Positions 7,288 to 14,801 of a stretch of 64,000 bases of DNA are shown one piece after another. A program made the position numbers and the translations under genes. The notes beneath the pieces are model-generated. The model saw only the letters and a program-made list of their open reading frames with translations. It made no database searches and had not been told where the DNA came from. The stretch is from Planctomycetota bacterium (GTDB lineage: Bacteria; Planctomycetota; B15-G4; SIAN01), in assembly GCA_028289345.1 (NCBI GenBank), contig JANQQL010000043.1, forward strand, positions 18,909 to 82,908, read 5' to 3'. Each line of letters begins with the position of its first letter. Within the stretch, counting starts at the first letter, position 1.

Positions 7288-8844
7288 TTGGTCGCCGAGT
7301 TCGCAGCCCTTTCACTGCGTGTCGATGCGTTACCGCTTCGCGAAGAGGGCGGGCTTTGGGCGACGCTGTTGTCGAGGACCGGGGCATTCGGAACGTGGAT
7401 GGTGGTCGTCGTTTCAACCATCGGTCTGCTCTCCGCACCCCGCGTCCCCTCTGAGTGGCGTCGAATTCAAGAGCAGCGGCCCGGCCTTTCCTTGTCATGG
7501 GCCGCGCTGGGCATTCATGCTCTCGCGTTTTGCGGGTTCTACGCCCTTACGGTCTCGGTTTTTGACCGAACAGGCCCTCCATCGGTGCCTTGGGGAGTCC
7601 TACTCTTCGCGTGGGCGGCCCTGGGAATGGTCGTGTTCCTATCTTGGGTTGCGGTCCACCTTCCCCTCTCCCTGGTCCTGAGTCTGGCTCTCCGCCATCG
7701 GACGCTGCTGGCCGCGGGGGTCGCTGCGGGAACTTTCGCATGGATCGGGGGCCAGTTCCTCCGCCAACTCTGGCGTCCGCTCAGCACCATCACCCTGCAC
7801 ACCATGGACCCGGTCCTCGCCCTCTTGGTGGACGGCCACCAAAGCGACCCCGACACCCTGGTGGTTTCCACCGACCGCCTGAGCATCGAAATCAGCGAGC
7901 AGTGCTCCGGTTACGAGGGGATCGGCCTGATTTGGCTGTTTCTCTCCTGCTACCTCTGGATCTATCGCCAAGATCTTCGCTTCCCCCGGGTCCTCTGGCT
8001 GTTTCCCGTAGGAACGGTCGCCATGGGGCTGGCCAACGTGCTGCGCTTGGCAGGACTCATGGCCCTCGGAACTCACTTCTCTCCCGAAGTGGCCGTCAGC
8101 GGCTTTCATTCCAACGCGGGGTGGATTCTGTTTTGCGGCGTTTCCTTGGGGTTGGTCGCAATCGCCCATCGTTCGCGCCTGTTTCTGAAACGTCCCACCG
8201 GTCCGGCCGAAACCGGAGAAAACCCCACCGTCCCGTATTTGCTCCCCATGCTGAGCATCATCGCGGTGTCTTTCGTGAGTGGCGCGTTCGGTGACGGCGA
8301 GACGGACGACGGCTACCCGTTCCGCGTCCTGGCGGTCCTGGTCGTCCTGGTGGTGTTCCGCAAGTCACCGATCCCCTGGGGTTTGCATTGGTCTTGGTTG
8401 GGGATCGGCGCCGGACTGGCCGTTTATTGCCTGTGGGTCCTCCTCCACCCCGAACCCGTCGCCGCCGATTTGAAGTCAGCCTTCGCCGGACTGTCCACGG
8501 CCAGCGCCACCGACTGGTCGTGGCTCGTGTTCCGTGTCGTCGGCACGGTCGTCACCGTCCCCATCGCCGAAGAACTCGCTTTCCGCGGTTTCCTCATGCG
8601 TCGCTTCGTGAGCCGCGAATTCGAATCGGTTCCGTTCCCCCAAGCCCTGTGGTGGCCCCTGGCCTGCTCTTCCATCCTGTTCGGCATCGTCCACGACGAC
8701 TGGTTGGCGGGGAGCCTCGCCGGGGCGGTCCTCGGATTGGTGGTGATTCGCACTCGTCAGCTGTTCCCCGCCATCCTGGCCCACGGAGTCGCTAACGCGG
8801 GCTTGGTTATTCATGCATGGCTGATGGGAGCCGTTGAAGGATGA
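7288..8844 (+). CDS. xrtE: Exosortase E fused to CPBP-family intramembrane protease (VPEID-CTERM system)
   Basis: Polytopic inner-membrane enzyme predicted to cleave and transfer VPEID-CTERM proteins. Counting from the TTG at 7288, the exosortase half carries the catalytic Cys206 (EQCSGYEG), Arg253 (ANVLRLAG) and His274 (GFHSNAGW). The C-terminal half is a CPBP protease with EELAFRGFL (Glu428, Glu429, Arg433), FGIVHDDW (His469) and HGVAN (His499, Asn503). All catalytic residues of both halves are present. The start is uncertain: the frame is open back to the stop of the substrate gene at 7227, no ATG or GTG lies between, and residues encoded just before the TTG (IRGVLLLALL) look like part of the first membrane helix. 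A CTG at 7243 or coupled re-initiation is possible. Confidence 0.9.
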   Translation: MVAEFAALSLRVDALPLREEGGLWATLLSRTGAFGTWMVVVVSTIGLLSAPRVPSEWRRIQEQRPGLSLSWAALGIHALAFCGFYALTVSVFDRTGPPSVPWGVLLFAWAALGMVVFLSWVAVHLPLSLVLSLALRHRTLLAAGVAAGTFAWIGGQFLRQLWRPLSTITLHTMDPVLALLVDGHQSDPDTLVVSTDRLSIEISEQCSGYEGIGLIWLFLSCYLWIYRQDLRFPRVLWLFPVGTVAMGLANVLRLAGLMALGTHFSPEVAVSGFHSNAGWILFCGVSLGLVAIAHRSRLFLKRPTGPAETGENPTVPYLLPMLSIIAVSFVSGAFGDGETDDGYPFRVLAVLVVLVVFRKSPIPWGLHWSWLGIGAGLAVYCLWVLLHPEPVAADLKSAFAGLSTASATDWSWLVFRVVGTVVTVPIAEELAFRGFLMRRFVSREFESVPFPQALWWPLACSSILFGIVHDDWLAGSLAGAVLGLVVIRTRQLFPAILAHGVANAGLVIHAWLMGAVEG

Positions 8845-9238
8845 CTGGACCCGTGAGGTGAGTTTCCGCGAGACACCAGACTGGCCAGTTGAACCAGCAC
8901 CGAACATTGCGAAAATGTGAATGATGGTTCGATCAGTGCCGTCCAAAGACTGAGTGGGGAATCGTCGGAACGAAGAGAAGGCGAACCACTTTTTGGCGCG
9001 CTATTCTCCCGATCCTTGGGGTGAAGACCGAAGTCCCGGGTTCAAAGCCCCAGCCGTAAATCGTTCAGGGAACGCCTTTTTGCTCAATTGGCACTCTTCA
9101 GTGGACTCCGTCCGCCGGGGAAAAGCTGTGGACGAGTTACGTAGACGGTCGCAGCGATGGTCCCAGTCCTCGCTGGAACACCGTGCGTGGTTCGCCGAAA
9201 GAGTCGTCGCGGAAACCTCGAGAGGGAGAGGTTGGCGG
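8845..9238. other. Spacer between xrtE and the sugar transferase gene
   Basis: About 394 bases. The downstream frame is open back to a GTG at 8954, so the sugar transferase could be up to 95 residues longer, but those residues show no domain and the ATG at 9239 has a better ribosome binding site. CTGGCCAG near 8880 is a small palindrome. No terminator or riboswitch was recognised. Confidence 0.5.
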
Positions 9239-10360
9239 ATGCTTAGGGGGTGGAGAAGCCTGAAGCGGTCGACCACTCGTGCAAAACACGAGTTGACCCT
9301 CGGTCTCTATCCCGCCAGCGAGTTCGCCATCCAGCTCGAACGGGAACGGTCCCGGACGGATCGTTCGGGCAACCCGTTCTGCGTCACCTTGTACCGCCTG
9401 ACCAACCGCGGTCCGCGAGAGCGCGAGGTCCACTCCCTTTGCCGAGTCTTGAAACGCCGTCAGCGGATCACCGATCTGGTTGGCTGGTTCGACGACGAGC
9501 ACATTGGGGTGATCCTGCCGGAGACCGGAGCCCCTGGGGCTTGGAAAGTCGCGAATGAGGTCCTGGAGTCGGTTCCCTCCTCGCCCCAGTGCCGGATCTA
9601 CACCTATCCCCCTCAGCTTCCGATTCCGGAGATGAGTCACTCCCAGCGATCGCGAAAGAAGGAAGGCGCCGCCGAAGAACAAGCCTTCGCCGAAGACTCG
9701 GTCTTGAGGAAGGACTCCACGGGTCCCATGGTCCGAAACCTGGACGGCCTGCTGATCCGCCCTCTGCCGCGAGTCAACCGGCTCCTCGACGTGCTATTGG
9801 CGACCCTTGCGATCACCCTCTTGCTCCCGTTCGGCGCCGTCGTTGCTCTGACGATCAAGCTCACCTCCCGGGGTCCGGTGTTCTTCAAGCAAACGCGGGT
9901 CGGACTGAATGGGAAGTGCTTCCCGCTGTACAAGTTCCGCACCATGGTCGCCGATGCGGAGCAACAACAGCCGGAACTTCTCGGCATGAACGAGAAGGAC
10001 GGCCCCATCTTCAAAATCGCCAACGATCCGCGAATCACACGAATCGGCAAGTGGCTGCGCAAGTTCAGCATCGATGAACTCCCCCAGTTCTGGAACCTGC
10101 TGCGCGGAGACATGACTCTGGTGGGTCCGCGCCCGCCAATTCCCAAGGAAGTTCCCGAATACGAGGGATGGCAGCGGCGCCGCCTGGAGCGGACTCCGGG
10201 TTTGACCTGCATTTGGCAGGTCAGTGGACGGAGCACGACGAGCTTTGAAGAGTGGATGCGGATGGATGTCCGCTACGTCCGCTCTCAAAACCCGTGGCTG
10301 GACCTAAAGCTTCTTCTTCGAACCATCCCGGCGGTCCTCCTGGGTCGCGGCGCCCACTGA
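9239..10360 (+). CDS. Polyprenyl-phosphate sugar-1-phosphate transferase with GGDEF-like N-terminal domain
   Basis: Initiating EPS/O-antigen enzyme: moves a sugar-1-phosphate from an NDP-sugar to a polyprenyl phosphate at the inner membrane. 373 residues from the ATG at 9239, which has GGAGAG 8 bases upstream. The C-terminal ~200 residues are the bacterial sugar transferase domain: a membrane helix (LLDVLLATLAITLLLPFGAV), then QTRVGLNGKCFPLYKFRTM, then DELPQFWNLLRGDMTLVGPRPP. The N-terminal ~120 residues resemble a degenerate GGDEF fold: ASEFAIQLERE early on, and GWFDDEHIGVILPET where active cyclases have GGDEF. Lacking the signature, it should not make cyclic-di-GMP, but could sense a nucleotide or mediate contacts. 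It lies downstream of xrtE and upstream of glycosyltransferases. Confidence 0.88.
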   Translation: MLRGWRSLKRSTTRAKHELTLGLYPASEFAIQLERERSRTDRSGNPFCVTLYRLTNRGPREREVHSLCRVLKRRQRITDLVGWFDDEHIGVILPETGAPGAWKVANEVLESVPSSPQCRIYTYPPQLPIPEMSHSQRSRKKEGAAEEQAFAEDSVLRKDSTGPMVRNLDGLLIRPLPRVNRLLDVLLATLAITLLLPFGAVVALTIKLTSRGPVFFKQTRVGLNGKCFPLYKFRTMVADAEQQQPELLGMNEKDGPIFKIANDPRITRIGKWLRKFSIDELPQFWNLLRGDMTLVGPRPPIPKEVPEYEGWQRRRLERTPGLTCIWQVSGRSTTSFEEWMRMDVRYVRSQNPWLDLKLLLRTIPAVLLGRGAH

Positions 10361-10367
10361 CTCGATC

Positions 10368-11402
10368 ATGGTCGCCCCGAGCGACGCGATACCGGCGAAG
10401 CCTCCGCTCCCCATGGGTGTGGTGGTGATTGGTCGGAACGAGGGATCGCGGCTGGATCTCGCTCTCGATTCCGTCCTCTCCTGCCAGGTTCCGGCCGTGT
10501 ACGTCGACAGTGGCTCCACGGACGGCAGCCCGGAACGGGCACGATCCAAGGGTTTCCCGGTGATCGAGTTGGACGACTCGTCGCCATTCACCGCTGCTCG
10601 CGGTCGCAACGCCGGTCAACATGAGCTACTTCGACGCCATCCCGACATTTCGCTTCTTCAGTTTCTGGACGGTGATTGCGCGTTGGCCGCCAACTGGTTG
10701 GCTCGGGGCACCGATTACCTCCAAGCTCACCCGAACGTGGGTCTGGTTTTTGGACGACGTCGAGAAGCCAATCCTCGCGACTCCCTTTACAACTACCTGT
10801 GTGATCTCGAGTGGGACGGCTCCCCGGGCCCATCGACCTCTTGTGGAGGCGATGTCCTGGTCCGACGCGAGGCGTTCCAAGACGCCGGCGGCTACAACCC
10901 AACACTCATTGCCGGTGAGGACCCGGAGTTCAGTTTTCGCGTTCGCCGAGCGGGCTGGACCATTCATCGACTCGGCGAAGAAATGACGGTCCACGACGCC
11001 GCCATGAAGCGCTTTTCCCAATGGTGGCGAAGGTCTGTTCGAACCGGTCACGCCTACGCGGAGTGCCGCTCGATGCACGGCAGTTCGGCAGAGCGATTTC
11101 GCGTTCGCGAAACCGACAGCAACTGGTTCTGGGGCCTGGCGATCCCCGCCGGAATTGCCGTAGTTGCCGGAATGCTGGGCCCTGCTGCGTGGGGGGCCCT
11201 GCTCCTCTATCCCGCCCAGGCCATTCGCATTGCCGTTCGGGAGCGGCGAACTCGATCCGAGGGTGCCCTTTGCTGGGGGTGCTTTTGCGTCCTGTCGAAG
11301 TTTCCCCAAGTGCTTGGGCAAGCGTCCTTCTGGTGGCATCGTTGGAGGGGCCGTCGCACCGCCTTGGTGGAGTACAAAGGACCCACGCCAAACCGTGACT
11401 AG
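10368..11402 (+). CDS. Glycosyltransferase family 2, membrane-associated
   Basis: Predicted EPS glycosyltransferase, 344 residues. The GT-A fold begins at about residue 16 (GVVVIGRNEGSRL); YVDSGSTDGSPE supplies the nucleotide-binding Asp, FLDGDC near residue 100 is the DxD-like motif, and AGEDPEFSFRVRRAGW is the ED acceptor/base region. One or two hydrophobic helices at about 245-285 suggest membrane attachment. The ATG at 10368 is 7 bases after the sugar transferase stop, so the two are co-transcribed. Next to the initiating transferase it probably adds an early sugar of the repeat unit; the sugar is unknown. Confidence 0.85.
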   Translation: MVAPSDAIPAKPPLPMGVVVIGRNEGSRLDLALDSVLSCQVPAVYVDSGSTDGSPERARSKGFPVIELDDSSPFTAARGRNAGQHELLRRHPDISLLQFLDGDCALAANWLARGTDYLQAHPNVGLVFGRRREANPRDSLYNYLCDLEWDGSPGPSTSCGGDVLVRREAFQDAGGYNPTLIAGEDPEFSFRVRRAGWTIHRLGEEMTVHDAAMKRFSQWWRRSVRTGHAYAECRSMHGSSAERFRVRETDSNWFWGLAIPAGIAVVAGMLGPAAWGALLLYPAQAIRIAVRERRTRSEGALCWGCFCVLSKFPQVLGQASFWWHRWRGRRTALVEYKGPTPNRD

Positions 11403-12393
11403 CGCCCCAACCACTGGTTCTTCCCTCTCGCCCCTCGCGGTGGTCGTGGTTAACTATCGAACTCCCCAGCTGACTCTGCAATGCCTGGATTCCCTGGCGC
11501 CGGAGCTGCAGCCGATTGGCGGTTCGCGTTGCATCGTCGTCGACAACGCGTCCGGCGATGACTCCGTGTCGACACTGCGCCAAGAGATTCAACGCCGTCG
11601 TTGGCAACACTGGGTCCAGGTGATGGAATCCAAACGCAATGGCGGCTTCTCCGCCGGGAACAACCAGGGCATTCACTCCTTCCATGCCGAACACTACTTG
11701 TTGGTCAATAGCGACGTGGTCGTTCAACAAGGTTGCGTTGCTGCGCTCCTCGAGGCCTCGCTCCGGCACCCCGGGGCCGGTGCCATCGGCCCGCGACTGA
11801 TGTATCCCGATCGAGCACTGCATCACAGCTGCTACCGCTTCATGAGCCCCGGCTCCGAGTTCCTTCGCGCCGCCGCCACCGGTCCGCTCAGTCGTTGGCT
11901 GTCTCGCTGGGTCACCACCCTCCCCCATCTGGAAACCCCCACCGAACCGGATTGGACGAGCTTTGCTTGCGTGCTGCTCAAAAGAGCGGCTCTCCAAGAG
12001 GCAGGACCCCTCGACGAATCGTTCTTTCTCTATTTCGAAGACCAAGACTACTGCCGCACTCTTCGGGCACGGGGGTGGTCGGTTCTCCATTGGCCTTCGG
12101 CGCGAGCAGTTCACCACGCCGGCGCTTCGGGCACGGTGCGTCAGGCAACGGCGCGTCGGGATCGACGGCCTCGCTACTACTACGCATCGCGTTCGCGCTA
12201 CTTTGCCAAGAGCTTCGGCACGACCGGACTCTGGCGCGCCAATCTGTCTTGGGCATGTGGAAGAGCCATCTCGTGGCTCCGCGAAACGTTCGGCCAAAAG
12301 CAACCGCACTTGTGTCACCGGGAAGGCTGGGATCTATGGACCCATGGCCTCGCCCCCTTGAGTCCTCACCCTCCGGGGGAGGACCAACAATGA
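11395..12393 (+). CDS. Glycosyltransferase family 2, rhamnosyltransferase-like
   Basis: Predicted EPS glycosyltransferase, 332 residues. LAVVVVNYRTPQLTLQCLDSL is the typical start of the GT2 rhamnosyltransferase-like group, VVDNASGDDSV is the nucleotide site, GGFSAGNNQGI and LLVNSDVVV supply the family's NxG and DxD-like motifs, and FLYFEDQDYCRTLRARGW is the ED region. The start is taken as GTG at 11395, overlapping the upstream stop by 8 bases; the frame continues upstream but is antisense-like relative to the real gene there. The C-terminal part has RYYYASRSRYFAK, common in this group. It ends in an ATGA overlap with the sulfotransferase. Confidence 0.85.
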   Translation: MTSAPTTGSSLSPLAVVVVNYRTPQLTLQCLDSLAPELQPIGGSRCIVVDNASGDDSVSTLRQEIQRRRWQHWVQVMESKRNGGFSAGNNQGIHSFHAEHYLLVNSDVVVQQGCVAALLEASLRHPGAGAIGPRLMYPDRALHHSCYRFMSPGSEFLRAAATGPLSRWLSRWVTTLPHLETPTEPDWTSFACVLLKRAALQEAGPLDESFFLYFEDQDYCRTLRARGWSVLHWPSARAVHHAGASGTVRQATARRDRRPRYYYASRSRYFAKSFGTTGLWRANLSWACGRAISWLRETFGQKQPHLCHREGWDLWTHGLAPLSPHPPGEDQQ

Positions 12394-13271
12394 ACGAGCC
12401 GGACTTTCTGATCATCGGTGCGATGAAGTGTGCAACCTCGACCCTGCACGAACAGTTGAGTGCCCAGCCCGGTTTCTTCATGACCGAGCCGAAGGAGCCG
12501 AACTTCTTCAGCAACGACTCTCGTTACGAACAAGGATGGCGCTGGTACCAAGCGCTCTTCGATGCGGCCCCCCCGGGCGCCCTCCGTGGGGAAAGCAGCA
12601 CCCACTACTCGAAACTGCCGACCTATCCAGACACCATTGCTCGCATGAAACAGCACCTGGGAGTCCGCACCAAGTTTCTGTACGTCATGCGTCAGCCAGA
12701 GTCCCGGCTCATCTCTCAATACATTCATGAGTGGACCCAGCGAGTCATCCGGGTCCCCCTCGCGCGTGCCATCCACTCTCATCCCGAGCTGCTGCACTAC
12801 AGTTGCTACGCCAGACAGCTGGAGCCCTACCTCGAAGCCTTCGGACGCCAACGAGTGCTGGGCGTGTTCTTCGAACGCCTCCAGCAGTTCCCTCAGCAAG
12901 AGCTAGAGCGCATTGGACGGTTTCTCGGAGTCACGCAACCGCTCTCCTGGAAAACCACTCTTCCTCCCAAGAACGTGTCCTCGCAGCGCCTGCGCCGCAG
13001 TCCCGTGCGCGATTGGATCGTGAATGCCCCGGTTCTCCGCGACATTCGCACGCGCTTCGTCCCTCAGAGCGTGCGTGATCGCATCAAAGACATCTGGCGC
13101 ATGAAGCAGCGGCCCGCTCTGAGTGGCGAAGCACAGACGTTCGCCCGCGAATGCCTCGACCGCGACCTTCAGATCCTCAGCCGCTGGCTCGGGGAAGAGG
13201 TCCGCTGCTCCAACTGGACCGGGGTGGCGCAGAACCACTCGGGTGATTGGGCGGAAACGCCAAAGTCATGA
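12390..13271 (+). CDS. PAPS-dependent sulfotransferase
   Basis: Predicted to transfer sulfate from PAPS to a sugar hydroxyl or amine, 293 residues. The 5'-phosphosulfate loop is IIGAMKCATSTLHEQL at residues 8-23 (K-x-A/G-T-S/T), and the 3'-phosphate motif is YVMRQPESRLISQYIHE near residue 95. It resembles heparan-type sulfotransferases, including EPNFFSND and a downstream W-x-Y. The ATG at 12390 has GGGGGAGGA upstream and overlaps the previous stop. Sitting at the end of the EPS run, it suggests a sulfated exopolysaccharide. Its stop shares the palindrome TCATGA (13266-13271) with the stop of the convergent gene. Confidence 0.87.
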   Translation: MNEPDFLIIGAMKCATSTLHEQLSAQPGFFMTEPKEPNFFSNDSRYEQGWRWYQALFDAAPPGALRGESSTHYSKLPTYPDTIARMKQHLGVRTKFLYVMRQPESRLISQYIHEWTQRVIRVPLARAIHSHPELLHYSCYARQLEPYLEAFGRQRVLGVFFERLQQFPQQELERIGRFLGVTQPLSWKTTLPPKNVSSQRLRRSPVRDWIVNAPVLRDIRTRFVPQSVRDRIKDIWRMKQRPALSGEAQTFARECLDRDLQILSRWLGEEVRCSNWTGVAQNHSGDWAETPKS

Positions 13272-14150
13272 GTTGTCCCCCCGTCCAAGCAGTCGGCGCC
13301 ATTGCCAACGTCTCAGGTGCCGCCGGAACTCGAGATCCGGATAGCGTGGCGCCCCCTGGATCGCGGCCAGCAAAAATCCGCCGACGATCAACGCCCCGCC
13401 CACGACATAAGGTTTCTCGCGCATCCGGAAAGCTCCGCTTGCCAAGACGTAGGGGAACGTGGAGCCCATGAACCACTGCCCGCGCCCCCAGCGCAATCGC
13501 CCTCGATAGACGTTCGCATCCGACGAACCCATGAGGCGCAAGTGCCGGATGTTCAATCGATCATCCCGGATGCTGCGGGTGCGGTAGCCCTCCATTCGCG
13601 CCCGGTGAAAGTCGATCCCGTCCCACATCACTTCTCGAACGAAACCTCCGATTCGCTCGAAGGCTTCCCGCCGATACAGTTTGAACTGCCCGGCCACCAT
13701 CTCGTCGATCATGAACTCCTCGACCATTCGCTCCCCCTCGGGGCGGAACACCTTGCCACTGGCAGCAGCGAGCTTCGGGTCGGCCTCGAAGTAGGTGAGA
13801 ATCGTGGCAAAGTAGTCGGGAGTGAACTCGAGGTCAGCGTCGACCTTGGCCACGAAGTCATAGTCTCCGGAAACGGCGGCCAGACCCTGATCAAATGCCT
13901 CGATCACTCCTCCGCCCACTTTGCGAAACCCGCGATCTTCTTTGGCGACCACGCGAATCCACGAGTGCTGAGCCGCGGCTTGGTCCAAGATTCGGCGCGT
14001 CCCATCGGTGGAGCCGTCATCGACCAAGACCCACTGCCACGGCTGGACGGACTGAGCGACCATGCAGGCGATTGTCCGAGGAACCGTCGCCTCTTCATTG
14101 CGAACCGGAGAAACAACGACGATGCGGGGCGGTTTCCCGGAGGAGTTCAT
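13266..14150 (-). CDS. Glycosyltransferase family 2
   Basis: Cytoplasmic-face GT2 enzyme, 294 residues. IVVVSPVRNEEATVPRTI opens the fold; LVDDGSTDGTRRI binds the nucleotide; AKVDADLEFTPDYF is the DxD motif; the acceptor region around VMWDGIDFHRARMEGY follows. A hydrophobic stretch near residues 245-262 (VVGGALIVGGFLLAAI) suggests one membrane helix. It follows the LapA-like gene by 10 bases on the minus strand and converges on the EPS sulfotransferase with a 6-base overlap. It is probably part of the same polysaccharide system although transcribed from the other side. No substrate can be assigned. Confidence 0.85.
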   Translation of the reverse strand: MNSSGKPPRIVVVSPVRNEEATVPRTIACMVAQSVQPWQWVLVDDGSTDGTRRILDQAAAQHSWIRVVAKEDRGFRKVGGGVIEAFDQGLAAVSGDYDFVAKVDADLEFTPDYFATILTYFEADPKLAAASGKVFRPEGERMVEEFMIDEMVAGQFKLYRREAFERIGGFVREVMWDGIDFHRARMEGYRTRSIRDDRLNIRHLRLMGSSDANVYRGRLRWGRGQWFMGSTFPYVLASGAFRMREKPYVVGGALIVGGFLLAAIQGAPRYPDLEFRRHLRRWQWRRLLGRGDNS

Positions 14151-14160
14151 CGCACGCGGA

Positions 14161-14445
14161 TCAAGACGAAGCAGGCGATTCCGGGGATTGGGGAGAGGAC
14201 GTCGTGCCAGCTGCCGTGGAGGCCGACTCGACCTGCGAATCTTTTCGCACGGTTTTCATGAGCATCCGAGTCAGCGGGCGAGCGGTCAGGGCTCCCGCCA
14301 ACCAAGACATCCCGATCAGCAAAGCCGCGGGAACATCGACGTTGCGAAACAGGAGACGGATCGTGACAGGATCCAGATTCTGAAAGACGAGGATCAAGAG
14401 GAGCAGCAACAGGCTCCACACCAGAAACGAAATGAACTTTTGCAA
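14161..14445 (-). CDS. LapA/DUF1049-domain membrane protein
   Basis: Small inner-membrane protein, 94 residues, of the LapA (DUF1049) type. A first helix at about 5-21 (ISFLVWSLLLLLLILVFQN) ends in the family's FQN motif; PVTIRLLF leads into a second helix (about 38-55), then a basic cytoplasmic segment and a Ser/Pro/Ala-rich tail. The start is TTG at 14445, well supported by GGAGG six bases upstream (14452-14456). In Enterobacteria LapA works with LapB in LPS assembly; LapB is not seen here and the domain is widespread, so a precise role cannot be claimed. It leads a short minus-strand pair with the glycosyltransferase. Confidence 0.75.
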   Translation of the reverse strand: MQKFISFLVWSLLLLLLILVFQNLDPVTIRLLFRNVDVPAALLIGMSWLAGALTARPLTRMLMKTVRKDSQVESASTAAGTTSSPQSPESPASS

Positions 14446-14801
14446 CGACGGCCTCCGGCGCGATCTGGGAACGGGGATGCCGAGGAACTGGTGCGCCGGC
14501 GATCCGCGTCGATTCGTCGAACCCAGACCAGATGGGATGGGGAACTGGCGGTGCCAGGCCCATCCACCCGTCGCGGGACAAAGTGCCTCGCTTCGACACC
14601 CGGCTGGGGGAACCCGGGATTATCGAGCACCGGCCTCGAAGTACCAACCATCCCCTCGTCGCCGTCGGGGCACGCAGCTTGAAAGCCCCTGGGGACGGCT
14701 GTAGGGTTCGACGTCCGCTTTTCCGCATGGGCCCGTCTTCCCGGCCCATCCCCGCGCGGGACGCCTGCGCGACTCGTTCCCTCCGACTCACGGCCATTCC
14801 T
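14446..14801. other. Divergent intergenic region
   Basis: About 356 bases between the LapA-like gene (minus) and the carboxyltransferase gene (plus). The plus frame is open through much of it, but the encoded residues are Arg/Pro/Ser-rich and unlike the family. No repeat, terminator or riboswitch was recognised. Confidence 0.5.

Noticed and set aside
8954..9238. N-terminal extension of the sugar transferase from GTG 8954
   Set aside because: The added residues show no domain, and ATG 9239 has a well-placed GGAGAG; kept only as an alternative.
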